Shown here piece after piece: positions 27,885 to 36,167 of a DNA stretch of 42,265 nt. The notes beneath the pieces are model-generated. The model saw only the letters and a program-made list of their open reading frames with translations, was not told the origin of the DNA and did no database searches. The position numbers and the translations under genes are program-made. The first letter of the stretch is position 1; the number at the start of each line of letters is the position of its first letter. Source of the stretch: Prevotella sp. (GTDB lineage Bacteria > Bacteroidota > Bacteroidia > Bacteroidales > Bacteroidaceae). Where the stretch lies: positions 1-42,265 of the forward strand of contig JAGAGD010000067.1 of assembly GCA_017627765.1 (NCBI GenBank), in the 5' to 3' direction.

Positions 27885-28442
27885 ATGAGAAATATACATA
27901 TTATAATTGTAGTATTGATAATAGCATTATGTGCAAGTTGTAATAATACTGATAAAAAAACAATGAATTCAGGCATTCTCAATGATAGTATTGATAATGA
28001 GGAAACTTTAGACAGTACAATTTATGGAAAATGCGTAGATGCAGCTATGAGTAGCATTATTATTGAGGATGAAGCTGGAGATACTATCACCTTTATGCTT
28101 GAGACAAGTGATAAGTCTGCTGAAATACATGGTGGAATACTTGTCGGTGACAAAATGGCTATTATAAGTGAAAATGTTGAAGGTGAAAACTTCGCAAAGT
28201 TGGTAATCAATACTACGTCTTTATTAGGGAAATGGACAAGTATTGCAAAAAACTTTGATATAGAAGAGGCTGGTATCGTACATTCTCATGTGAAGGCTGA
28301 AAGTAATCCGTATACAACATGGAAGATACATAATGGTCAACTGATATTGAATAAGGATACTTTTAGTATTAGATTGTTAGGACCAGACTCGTTGCTTATA
28401 GAGAATAAAGAAGGTATATTTGATTATAAGCGTCAGAAATAG
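27885..28442 (+). CDS. Lipoprotein, possibly lipocalin-like
   Basis: A 185-residue putative lipoprotein with lipobox CASC (lipidated C19). After a Ser/Asp/Asn-rich linker come two beta-rich parts: one around GKCVDAAMSSIIIEDEAGDT, resembling a small OB- or beta-barrel segment, and a C-terminal one starting LLGKWTSI and ending LIENKEGIFDYKRQ, which resembles lipocalin-like domains of Bacteroidetes lipoproteins. Function is unknown. It lies between mazG and the RNase Z gene; the RNase Z ATG begins one base after its stop, so translation is probably coupled. Confidence 0.75.
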   Translation: MRNIHIIIVVLIIALCASCNNTDKKTMNSGILNDSIDNEETLDSTIYGKCVDAAMSSIIIEDEAGDTITFMLETSDKSAEIHGGILVGDKMAIISENVEGENFAKLVINTTSLLGKWTSIAKNFDIEEAGIVHSHVKAESNPYTTWKIHNGQLILNKDTFSIRLLGPDSLLIENKEGIFDYKRQK

Positions 28443-28443
28443 A

Positions 28444-29361
28444 ATGGAACCCTTTAAAGTACACATACTTGGTTGTGGTAGTGCGAAACCAACAACACGC
28501 CATTATGCTTCCTCTCAAGTTGTAGAAATACGTGGCAAGTTATTCATGATTGATTGCGGAGAAGGTACGCAAACGCAATTGTGTCGTATGCATATTGGCT
28601 ATAATAAAATAATTTCTGTTTTTATCTCTCATCTTCATGGTGACCATTGTTTCGGATTGATGGGTATGATTTCATCTTTTGGCTTACAAGGCAGAACAGC
28701 ACCCTTGCATATTTATGCCCCGAAAGAACTAGAATCGTTATTAAATCTGCAATTAGATTTTTTCTGTAAAGACCTAGAATACAGTATAGTATTCCATGCT
28801 GTTGACACATTTAAGGAAAAGGTAATATATGAAGATAGAAGTTTAACAGTGTCAACAATCCCTCTTGACCATAGAATACCATGTTGTGGTTTTTTGTTTA
28901 AAGAAAAGCCTACTTTGCCGCACATTCGACGTGACATGATAAACTTTTATAATATCCCACTCAGTCAAATAAACAATATAAAAAATGGTCAGTCCTGGAT
29001 CTCACCTGAAGGTAATGAGATTTCATCAGAATTGTTGACAATCCCATCAGATCCCCCACGTTGTTATGCATATTGTTCGGATACGTGCTATAAACCTGAT
29101 TTAGTGAATCAATTACGAAACGTTAACCTTCTATACCATGAGGCGACTTATGCGGATGACAAAGAGGATGGCGCAAGGAAATATTATCATAGTACAGCTC
29201 GCCAAGCCGCAATGATAGCTAAGGCAGCTGGGGTAGGACAGTTGCTTATCGGACACTATAGTGCTAGATATAAGGACGATAATATTTTACTTGATGAGGC
29301 TAAATCCGTGTTCTCAAATACTCTATTAAGCAATGAAAAAATGATTGTATGTGTTAAATAA
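28444..29361 (+). CDS. rnz: Ribonuclease Z
   Basis: Metallo-beta-lactamase endonuclease that trims the 3' trailer of tRNA precursors, needed where CCA is not encoded, as for the tRNA-Asp in this window. The zinc motif HLHGDH is at residues 63-68, followed by GLQGRTAPLHIYAP, PLDHRIPCCGF, YCSDTCY, YHEATYADD, HSTARQAA and LIGHYSARY in the family order. I chose the ATG at 28444 (MEPFKVHILG, 306 residues). An in-frame ATG at 28420 lies inside the upstream gene and would add eight atypical residues. Confidence 0.96.
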   Translation: MEPFKVHILGCGSAKPTTRHYASSQVVEIRGKLFMIDCGEGTQTQLCRMHIGYNKIISVFISHLHGDHCFGLMGMISSFGLQGRTAPLHIYAPKELESLLNLQLDFFCKDLEYSIVFHAVDTFKEKVIYEDRSLTVSTIPLDHRIPCCGFLFKEKPTLPHIRRDMINFYNIPLSQINNIKNGQSWISPEGNEISSELLTIPSDPPRCYAYCSDTCYKPDLVNQLRNVNLLYHEATYADDKEDGARKYYHSTARQAAMIAKAAGVGQLLIGHYSARYKDDNILLDEAKSVFSNTLLSNEKMIVCVK

Positions 29362-29393
29362 ACATAAACGTACAATAAAATGAAAAATATTGC

Positions 29394-29424
29394 TTTGGTG
29401 GTTTATTGTAAAATTGTATATTTG
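29394..29424 (+). promoter_or_regulatory. Promoter of the small T9SS-tail gene
   Basis: TTTG (29394-29397), 19 bases, TATATTTG (29417-29424): a near-perfect Bacteroidetes promoter. The transcript should begin near 29431, only about 8 bases before the first ATG, so the leader is very short. Confidence 0.75.
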
Positions 29425-29438
29425 CAAAGCAAAATTGT

Positions 29439-29753
29439 ATGATTATGGGAAAGAATATACTATCAATATTATTTTCAGCCGCTCTGATTATTGGTTTTCC
29501 AGCTATAGGTTATAGCTTGGACTCCATTGAAATTGTGGAGAATGATTTTCAAACAATCAATATCTCCGTCAATGAATCAGTACTCCGTGTTACTGGGGCA
29601 AATGGTCAGATGTTGTACATATACAATGTAGCTGGCGTTAGAGTGATGAGTATCAAGGTCGAAGGAGCAGATAAGTCTTACGAATTAAATCTTCCTAAAG
29701 GTTGCTACATTGTAAAAGTTGCAAAGGTAGTAAGAAAGATTTCAATAAAATAA
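29439..29753 (+). CDS. Small exported protein consisting almost only of a T9SS type A-like tail
   Basis: A 104-residue protein, or 102 if begun at the second ATG (29445). A hydrophobic signal peptide (about 1-26, ending GYS) precedes a mature part of about 78 residues. That part is almost entirely a beta-rich segment like T9SS type A sorting domains: VLRVTGANGQMLYIYNVAG, VRVMSIKVEG, YELNLPKGCYIVKVA and a basic end KVVRKISIK. There is no room for a separate cargo domain. Its 3' end overlaps the L,D-transpeptidase ORF by 52 bases in another frame, suggesting coupled translation. The role is unknown: a stand-alone tail might be anchored or removed by the sortase, or have another function. Confidence 0.7.
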   Translation: MIMGKNILSILFSAALIIGFPAIGYSLDSIEIVENDFQTINISVNESVLRVTGANGQMLYIYNVAGVRVMSIKVEGADKSYELNLPKGCYIVKVAKVVRKISIK

Positions 29754-31309
29754 TCTTCAATTTACCTTTTATTTGCGTATTAGGGTTTATCATTCCATTA
29801 TTATTTTCATGTAGTGATAATAATAATGGAATGATAAACAAAACGATTTCTCTATCATCTTTTTCTTCCCTGCACAATGACGATTATGTTATTAGTAGCA
29901 AATATGTTTTCAAAAGTTTGAAGTCGATAGTAAATAATGACACTTCAAACACGATTTCTGATAGGTTTGTTAAGAAATATTATTCAAAAGGAAAACCTTT
30001 TTTGTGGGTTTCATATGATGGTGTTTCATCTAAGGCAGATAGTCTTGTTGAATTTCTTGAAATAATTGATAGTATTGGATTCTCACGCTCAGCTTTTCGT
30101 ATTAAGCAAATTAATGCAGATATAGAAAGGTTGAGAAGTCTTAATTTCGACAGCACTGAAAAGTCAATAAGTAGGACCATTGCCCGTTTGGAATATAATC
30201 TTACACGTGCGTTATTAATCTATTGCAAGGGGCAACGTTATGGTTTTACAAATCCAAACTATACACTTAATCATTTTGATGTTAAAGATTCTGACTCAGT
30301 GCGTGTTAATTTTAAAAAGCTATTTGATGTGAAATCATTGCATCCTACAGATAGTTTTTATAATAGTATTTTAGAATCAGTTAATAGTGATAACTTTATC
30401 TCAACATTACATTCTTTTTCTCCACAATCTTCTTTATATAGGCGACTTTTGAAAGAATTACAGACAGCAAATAGTCCAGCATATAGAAAACAAATAATTT
30501 TGAATATGGAGAAGTGTAGGTGGATGTCAATGGATAAAGCAAGCAAATATGGTAAATTGATAATTGTAAATATTCCATCATATATGCTATATGCTTACGA
30601 TATAGACAATGATTCTATATTGACCATGAAAATTGGTTGTGGAAGTATAAAAACTAAAACACCTATATTGGAGAGTAATATTTATAGAATGGATATTAAT
30701 CCAATATGGATAATTCCCCAAAGTATTGTAGAAAGAGATATTGCGCGACATGCAGGAAACTTAAATTATTTTCAAACTCATAGGTACTATATATGTAAAC
30801 GTCCTTCTTTTGAACGTGTTAATATTGCTAGTGTAAGTTACTCAATGTTGAAAAGTGGGAATTATGCTGTTGTACAAGAAGGTGGTGAAGGAAACTCATT
30901 AGGTAGAATTATATTTAGGTTTGCTAATAATTTCTCTGTATACTTACATGATACATCAAGTAGGTTAGTTTTTGGACATTCTGACAGGCGAGTTTCTCAT
31001 GGATGTATTCGGGTGCAATATCCATATTTGTTGGCTAAATTTCTTTTAGGCAACGACAATTCTTCATTATTACGACGTATAGAATATTCTATGACAACAG
31101 ATATACGCCCTAAGTTGATAGATAGTGTTTTAGTAGAACCAGATATTGATAAAAGAATGCTAATTAAGTCTGTTGACTTAATACAGAAAGTCCCAATAAA
31201 GATTACATATTTTACACTTTATCCTGATAAGACTGGTAATTTAACTGCATACGGAGATGTTTATGGGTATGATAAAGCTATTTTGAGAGAGCTTAGTTGG
31301 TATTTTTAG
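29702..31309 (+). CDS. Lipoprotein L,D-transpeptidase (YcbB-like, YkuD domain)
   Basis: Peptidoglycan-modifying enzyme. The YkuD domain (about 290-460) has YGKLIIVNIPSYMLYAY at its start and the catalytic YLHDTSS...VSHGCIRVQ, with C435 as nucleophile. The preceding helical region (about 75-200) resembles the scaffold domain of YcbB. The N-terminus has a lipoprotein signal with lipobox LFSC (C37). No ATG is available: an in-frame stop is at 29696-29698, so the best start is TTG at 29702, which gives Lys residues before the hydrophobic stretch. The first in-frame ATG (29831) would remove the signal. A perfect 21-bp inverted repeat (29785-29839) lies in this part. The 3' end overlaps the convergent GHL10 gene by 17 bases. 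Confidence 0.88.
   Translation: MLHCKSCKGSKKDFNKIIFNLPFICVLGFIIPLLFSCSDNNNGMINKTISLSSFSSLHNDDYVISSKYVFKSLKSIVNNDTSNTISDRFVKKYYSKGKPFLWVSYDGVSSKADSLVEFLEIIDSIGFSRSAFRIKQINADIERLRSLNFDSTEKSISRTIARLEYNLTRALLIYCKGQRYGFTNPNYTLNHFDVKDSDSVRVNFKKLFDVKSLHPTDSFYNSILESVNSDNFISTLHSFSPQSSLYRRLLKELQTANSPAYRKQIILNMEKCRWMSMDKASKYGKLIIVNIPSYMLYAYDIDNDSILTMKIGCGSIKTKTPILESNIYRMDINPIWIIPQSIVERDIARHAGNLNYFQTHRYYICKRPSFERVNIASVSYSMLKSGNYAVVQEGGEGNSLGRIIFRFANNFSVYLHDTSSRLVFGHSDRRVSHGCIRVQYPYLLAKFLLGNDNSSLLRRIEYSMTTDIRPKLIDSVLVEPDIDKRMLIKSVDLIQKVPIKITYFTLYPDKTGNLTAYGDVYGYDKAILRELSWYF
29785..29839. repeat. Perfect 21-bp inverted repeat in the L,D-transpeptidase start region
   Basis: Bases 29785-29805 are the exact reverse complement of 29819-29839, with a 13-base loop. 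It encodes the end of the signal peptide, the lipobox and the first mature residues. It lacks a following T-run on either strand, so it is not an ordinary terminator. Confidence 0.95.
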
Positions 31310-32972
31310 TTCTTTTCTCAAAATAGCCTAGTTTGTGGCTTATGCCTTTTTTGTTAATAGTCCTAAGAATATATATACCATTTTTAAGATTAGACACATT
31401 AATTTGGTTATTATAACTAGTTGTTGAATATAATACCTGATGCATTGAGTTTGTAATAATAAGATGCTTAAGATCTGCAAATTTAGATAATTTGTCCAGA
31501 TTTATATAACCATTATTATCAATATTAAATACGTTTTGTATATTATTGCTTTCATCTGATATATCCTCGTTTAATGAATAGCTTAGAAGTGGATTGCTCT
31601 CATTCCCATAGCGATCTAATGCTGTTATTGCAAAATATATTTTATCATTGTTTTTTATTTTTATGGATTTATTCTGTAGACGAGTAGCTATGAGGTTTCT
31701 GCTATCATTTATATTTACTGGTATATGACTTGAAGCATAAACATTGTATTTATAGTCGTTTTCGCCATTCCATGAAATTGTTGTATGCAAATTGTTTTTT
31801 TTAATACTTAGTCCAAAAGGTGTGTCTGGTTTATTTTCTGACTCCCACACCATAGGATGTGTAAGAGCCTTATATTTGCAAAAATCTTTTGATGTATATT
31901 TATATATATTTTTTATGTCATCAATAAAGAAACTGGTTCGGAAAAACGCAAATCCCATTCCTTCTGATCTAAGCACCTCCATTTCTCTTGTAATATCTTC
32001 TAGTTGCCAATTTTTTTCTTTAGGTGATAAAAAATAGATACCTAATCCTGGAACAATAGTTCTACCATAACTATTTTCTTTCCAATCAATAGCAAAAGGA
32101 TAAAAGTTATTTCCTCGAAAATACATCATTGGGAAAAGCATATCCATTAGTCCATCTTTTAGCCATAACTGCGCATCTTGAAAAACTCTTGAAAATGCAT
32201 TCCAACCATTCGAGTGATATCTTGTTAAATCGTCATATTTTCCTATAGGTGAGCAACTTATCTTAATCCATCGCTTTGATGATTTAACTGCATTGTTGAC
32301 TGCTTTCACAATGTTAGTGATATTGTTTCGTGCTTCTATTTTGTTACCTATATTTTTCCATGTTTCTGGATATCTAATATAGTCTAAATGTATACCGTCT
32401 ATATCATATTTATTAGCAATCTCAGAACATAAATTAGCAATATAGTCTGCTGTTCCTTTTTTTTCAGGATTCATATATCCCTCATCACCTATTTTCTTAA
32501 TTAATTCAGGATGTGCTTGTCTAAGTTGTTTACATCCGTATCCATTCCATTTTCCTACAGGTATAGTTACAATCCAGCAGTGAAGCTCCATTCCGCGTTT
32601 ATGACACTCGCTTATAGCATATTCAAGTGGGTCATATGAGGGGGATTTTCCAGGATGACCAGTTATGCAACCATCAAATGGCTCAAGTGAAGATGGATAT
32701 ATTGTAGTAGCTCTGACTCTTGTTTGTAATAAAACAGTATTAATATTAGCTGCTTTTAGTTTGTCAAGAATTTCGCATAATTGTTTTTTCTGAATATTAC
32801 TATTATAGCTATTGGGCCAGTCAAGACCTCCTATGGTCGTTAACCATACTGCCCTAACTTCATATTTTGGTGGATTAGAATTATAAAGAGATGATGTTGA
32901 TATTTGTTGAGGTAGTATATTTAACGATAAAAAAAACAATAATAATATGAGGGAATATTTTTTGTGTATCAT
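31293..32972 (-). CDS. GHL10-family glycoside hydrolase-like protein with FN3 and T9SS-like tail
   Basis: A 559-residue exported protein. After a signal peptide (about 1-22) comes a GHL10 (DUF187) TIM-barrel domain: EVRAVWLTTIGGLDWPNS, INTVLLQTRVRATTIYPSS, CHKRGMELHCW, DGIHLDYIRYP and MLFPMMYFRG. The family relates to glycosidases, and some members act on peptidoglycan-type glycans; the substrate here is unknown. A fibronectin type III-like domain (about 375-465) is followed by a T9SS type A-like tail (VSNLKNGIYILRTIN...). So it is likely surface-attached or secreted. It converges with the L,D-transpeptidase gene and overlaps its stop by 17 bases. I see no promoter of good quality. Confidence 0.88.
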   Translation of the reverse strand: MIHKKYSLILLLFFLSLNILPQQISTSSLYNSNPPKYEVRAVWLTTIGGLDWPNSYNSNIQKKQLCEILDKLKAANINTVLLQTRVRATTIYPSSLEPFDGCITGHPGKSPSYDPLEYAISECHKRGMELHCWIVTIPVGKWNGYGCKQLRQAHPELIKKIGDEGYMNPEKKGTADYIANLCSEIANKYDIDGIHLDYIRYPETWKNIGNKIEARNNITNIVKAVNNAVKSSKRWIKISCSPIGKYDDLTRYHSNGWNAFSRVFQDAQLWLKDGLMDMLFPMMYFRGNNFYPFAIDWKENSYGRTIVPGLGIYFLSPKEKNWQLEDITREMEVLRSEGMGFAFFRTSFFIDDIKNIYKYTSKDFCKYKALTHPMVWESENKPDTPFGLSIKKNNLHTTISWNGENDYKYNVYASSHIPVNINDSRNLIATRLQNKSIKIKNNDKIYFAITALDRYGNESNPLLSYSLNEDISDESNNIQNVFNIDNNGYINLDKLSKFADLKHLIITNSMHQVLYSTTSYNNQINVSNLKNGIYILRTINKKGISHKLGYFEKRTKNTN

Positions 32973-33055
32973 AAAAATAGTGATAATTTTTTGTGATTTT
33001 TCCTAAATTTAGATGCAAAGTTATAATTATTTTTTCTTTATTCAAATATAATATG

Positions 33056-33063
33056 TAATTTTG
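33056..33063 (+). promoter_or_regulatory. Promoter -7 element of cstA
   Basis: TAATTTTG matches TAnnTTTG, 24 bases before the cstA ATG; the -33 part is not clear. Confidence 0.45.
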
Positions 33064-33086
33064 CATGATTTTTAAAGGCAAACATT

Positions 33087-34577
33087 ATGATAACATTCTC
33101 GTTAAGTTTAATTGCTATTATTCTTGGATATTTTATTTATGGAAAAGTAATTGAACGTATTTTTCAACCAGATGATCGTCCAACGCCAGCTGTTTCAAAA
33201 GCCGATGGTGTGGACTTCATGGTACTTCCAAGTTGGAAAATATTCATGATACAATTCTTAAATATAGCGGGAACAGGTCCTATCTTTGGAGCAATCATGG
33301 GCGCTAAATTTGGTCCGGTTAGCTATTTATGGATAGTTTTTGGATGTATTTTTGCGGGTGCTGTTCATGATTATATGAGTGGAATGTTGTCTATCCGGCA
33401 TGGAGGTGCTAATCTTCCAGATATGGTTGGTTCATATCTTGGAAAAAGAACAAAGCAGGTCATGCTCCTTTTTTCTATTCTATTGTTAATGATGGTTGGA
33501 ACAGTTTTTGTCTATAGTCCTGCAGAGATATTGACTAAGATATGGGAACCCCATCTGATAAAAGAGTATATTGGACCAAATGTATTTTGGATTGTAATTA
33601 TTTTTATCTATTATATAATTGCTACAATGCTGCCTATTGATAAGATAATTGGTAGAATTTATCCATTGTTTGCATTTTCTTTGCTTTTTATGGCTGTGGC
33701 TTTGATGGTGGTGCTATATGCTAAGATGCCGAATCTGCCTGAGATTTGGGAGCAATTTGGTAATATGGGAACTGAAAGGCTGGGAATGGCAGATACTATT
33801 TTTCCTTGTCTTTTTATAACAATTGCCTGTGGTGCTATCAGTGGATTTCATGCAACTCAAAGTCCTTTAATGGCTCGTTGTGTGAAGTCTGAATCCCAAG
33901 GACGTCCAATATTTTATGGAGCAATGATAACAGAAGGTATTGTCGCTTTGATATGGGCTACAGTTTCAATGTATTTCTTCTATAACGATCCTAAGCCTGG
34001 TTATGAAACGATAGCAATGGCTACAGACGGGGTTCATTCTTCATCTCCAGCCATTGTGAATATTATATGTAATGAGTGGTTAGGAGTGTTTGGGGGCATC
34101 TTAGCCATGCTTGGTGTTGTTGCAGCTCCAATAACTAGCGGTGATACAGCGTTGAGAAGTGCACGTTTAATTATTGCAGATTTCTTGAAGATGGAACAGC
34201 ATAGCATAAAACGTCGTCTTTTGATTTGTATCCCAATGTTTGCTGCTGTAATTGCTTTGTTGATATGGCAAATGAGTGACGCAGATGGTTTCCAGAAAAT
34301 ATGGAGTTGGTTTGGTTGGTCCAACCAGACTCTTTCTGTTTTCACTCTATGGACAATAACAGTATATTTGGTTTACCAAAAGAAGCCATATATTGTAACT
34401 TTAATTCCTGCATTATTTATGACAACAGTTTGTTCCACATTTATATTTATTAGTAAGCAGGCTATTGGTTTACAGCCTACGCTTTCGTATATATTAGGTG
34501 GCTGTGTTTGTTTGTTGAGTTTTGTTATATTTATGATTTGGCTAAATAAGTATAAAATACAAAGTAAGTCTAAGTAG
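33087..34577 (+). CDS. cstA: Carbon starvation protein CstA (peptide transporter family)
   Basis: Inner-membrane transporter of the CstA family, which imports peptides or pyruvate in E. coli relatives. Conserved family blocks are GYFIYGKVIERIF, FLNIAGTGPIFGAIMGAKFGP, VFGCIFAGAVHDYMSGMLS, ISGFHATQSPLMARC, ITSGDTALRSARLIIAD and WFGWSNQTLSVFTLW. About a dozen membrane segments are visible. At 496 residues it is the short form common in Bacteroidetes (E. coli CstA is about 700), lacking the long C-terminal part. It is followed after 62 bases by the OMP gene. Confidence 0.95.
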   Translation: MITFSLSLIAIILGYFIYGKVIERIFQPDDRPTPAVSKADGVDFMVLPSWKIFMIQFLNIAGTGPIFGAIMGAKFGPVSYLWIVFGCIFAGAVHDYMSGMLSIRHGGANLPDMVGSYLGKRTKQVMLLFSILLLMMVGTVFVYSPAEILTKIWEPHLIKEYIGPNVFWIVIIFIYYIIATMLPIDKIIGRIYPLFAFSLLFMAVALMVVLYAKMPNLPEIWEQFGNMGTERLGMADTIFPCLFITIACGAISGFHATQSPLMARCVKSESQGRPIFYGAMITEGIVALIWATVSMYFFYNDPKPGYETIAMATDGVHSSSPAIVNIICNEWLGVFGGILAMLGVVAAPITSGDTALRSARLIIADFLKMEQHSIKRRLLICIPMFAAVIALLIWQMSDADGFQKIWSWFGWSNQTLSVFTLWTITVYLVYQKKPYIVTLIPALFMTTVCSTFIFISKQAIGLQPTLSYILGGCVCLLSFVIFMIWLNKYKIQSKSK

Positions 34578-34639
34578 ATTATAAAATCGTATAGTTTAAA
34601 TATATAGAATAATAACCTAATTAATAAAGAATTTATATT

Positions 34640-35131
34640 ATGTTAAAGAAAAGAATTTTATATGTAGTTGTTGCAATGTTGTTTGCAGTATCTGTTCATG
34701 CACAGTTTGAAAAAGATAAATTATATATTGGTGCTTCAATGACAGGTCTAAATCTCAGTTTTAATGGTGTTGATGATTTGAATATTGGAGTAGAAGCTCA
34801 GGGAGGTTATCTTGTTGATGATAATTTAATGCTTTTGGCTAATGCATCTTTTCAGCACTCAGGAAATAAGGTAGTGCCAAATTCCTATTCTGCTGGTGTC
34901 GGTGGTAGATATTATATAATACAGAATGGAATATATTTGGGTGCAAACTGTAAGTGGATACACGCTCAGCATAGTTATAATGACATTATGCCTGGTGTTG
35001 AAGTTGGTTATGCATTTTTTATAAACGGTTCTGTTACTATTGAACCTGCAGTATATTATAATCAATCATTTAAAAGTCATAGCGATTATTCAACAATCGG
35101 GTTTAAGGTCGGAATTGGTGTATATTTGTAA
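34640..35131 (+). CDS. Small outer-membrane beta-barrel protein
   Basis: A 163-residue protein with a signal peptide cut after SVHAQ or SVHA, and a barrel of alternating polar and hydrophobic strands with glycine- and aromatic-rich turns, ending in VGIGVYL as outer-membrane barrels do. It resembles the small eight-stranded porin-like or OmpW/OmpX-like proteins of the phylum; the ligand is unknown. Its stop codon TAA shares one base with the recR ATG (TAATG at 35129-35133), so the two are translationally coupled. Confidence 0.8.
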   Translation: MLKKRILYVVVAMLFAVSVHAQFEKDKLYIGASMTGLNLSFNGVDDLNIGVEAQGGYLVDDNLMLLANASFQHSGNKVVPNSYSAGVGGRYYIIQNGIYLGANCKWIHAQHSYNDIMPGVEVGYAFFINGSVTIEPAVYYNQSFKSHSDYSTIGFKVGIGVYL

Positions 35132-35742
35132 TGGAACAAAAATATCCTTCAGCTTTACTACAGAAAGCTGTTGATGAATTCTCTAAACTACCAGGTGTTG
35201 GCAAGAAAACAGCATTACGATTAGTTCTTTTTCAGTTAAGGAGAACTGAGGAAGAAGTATTACAGTTTACAAGTTCTATCAATGAACTTAAATCTAATAT
35301 CCTATATTGTAGGAAATGCCATAATATTAGTGATACGGAAATTTGTCCAATATGTTCTGATTTAAAAAGGGATAGTCGTACATTATGTGTTGTTGAGAAT
35401 GTTCAAGATGTGATGTCTATTGAAAATACTCATCAGTATTCTGGTCTTTATCATGTTCTGGGAGGAATTATTTCTCCAATGGATGGTATAGGACCGAATG
35501 ATTTGGAAATAGATTCACTTGTTGACCGTGTTGCTGAGGGGGAAGTTGATGAAGTAATCATGGCTCTTAGTAGTACGATGGAAGGCGATACTACAATTTA
35601 TTATATATCAAAGCGCCTAGAACAATATGGTGTTAAGATTACTGCTATAGCAAGAGGTATTTCTGTTGGCGATGAATTGGAATATACAGATGAAGTAACT
35701 CTTGGTCGAGCTATACTTAACAGGGTTGAGGTTAAAAGATAA
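35131..35742 (+). CDS. recR: Recombination mediator RecR
   Basis: RecFOR component that helps load RecA at gaps. The N-terminal helix-hairpin-helix ([22 protein letters not shown]), a C4 zinc finger (CRKC...CPIC) and the Toprim domain ([29 protein letters not shown]) are in the standard order, with the C-terminal [20 protein letters not shown]. The 203-residue length is standard. It overlaps the OMP stop by one base and sits five bases upstream of the membrane protein gene. Confidence 0.97.
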   Translation: MEQKYPSALLQKAVDEFSKLPGVGKKTALRLVLFQLRRTEEEVLQFTSSINELKSNILYCRKCHNISDTEICPICSDLKRDSRTLCVVENVQDVMSIENTHQYSGLYHVLGGIISPMDGIGPNDLEIDSLVDRVAEGEVDEVIMALSSTMEGDTTIYYISKRLEQYGVKITAIARGISVGDELEYTDEVTLGRAILNRVEVKR

Positions 35743-35747
35743 TTAGT

Positions 35748-36167
35748 ATGGATTTTGTTATAAAAAAATTATGGCTGACAATTATTATACCTGTCATCAT
35801 ATCATTGGTAGTGATAATTGCATTTGAATTAAATATTTTCTCCCCAGGAATATACCAAAATGAAGCAGTTGCATTATTTGTATTCACATCAATAATGGAA
35901 CTGGTTACGTTGATTTCTATACCATTAGCATTACGTTTATTTAAGATTAAAAAAATACGCGAAGAACTGATGGCTATGAAGGAAGAAGCTCTTGGCAAGT
36001 GGGGAGTACTGCGACTCACGATGTTAGCAGATACAATGATGATAAATACTGTTTTATATTATATCTTTATGAACGTTGCTTTTGGTTATTTAGCCATCAT
36101 TCTTTTTATTTCTATTATGTTTATACTGCCTACTAAAAGCAGATGTTATTCTGATATAAACCCATGA
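35748..36167 (+). CDS. Small membrane protein of unknown function
   Basis: A 139-residue integral membrane protein. Hydrophobic segments lie at about 8-28, 41-66 and 100-131 (long enough for one or two passes), separated by a charged loop KIKKIREELMAMKEEALGKWG. I recognise no named family. It lies between recR and a glycosyltransferase gene, and its stop overlaps the next ATG (ATGA at 36164-36167). Confidence 0.75.
   Translation: MDFVIKKLWLTIIIPVIISLVVIIAFELNIFSPGIYQNEAVALFVFTSIMELVTLISIPLALRLFKIKKIREELMAMKEEALGKWGVLRLTMLADTMMINTVLYYIFMNVAFGYLAIILFISIMFILPTKSRCYSDINP

Noticed and set aside
29439-31309. Possibility that the small T9SS-tail gene and the L,D-transpeptidase are one frameshifted gene
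   Set aside because: The second ORF carries its own lipoprotein signal and lipobox, and the first ends in a complete sorting-type tail, so two genes are more likely.
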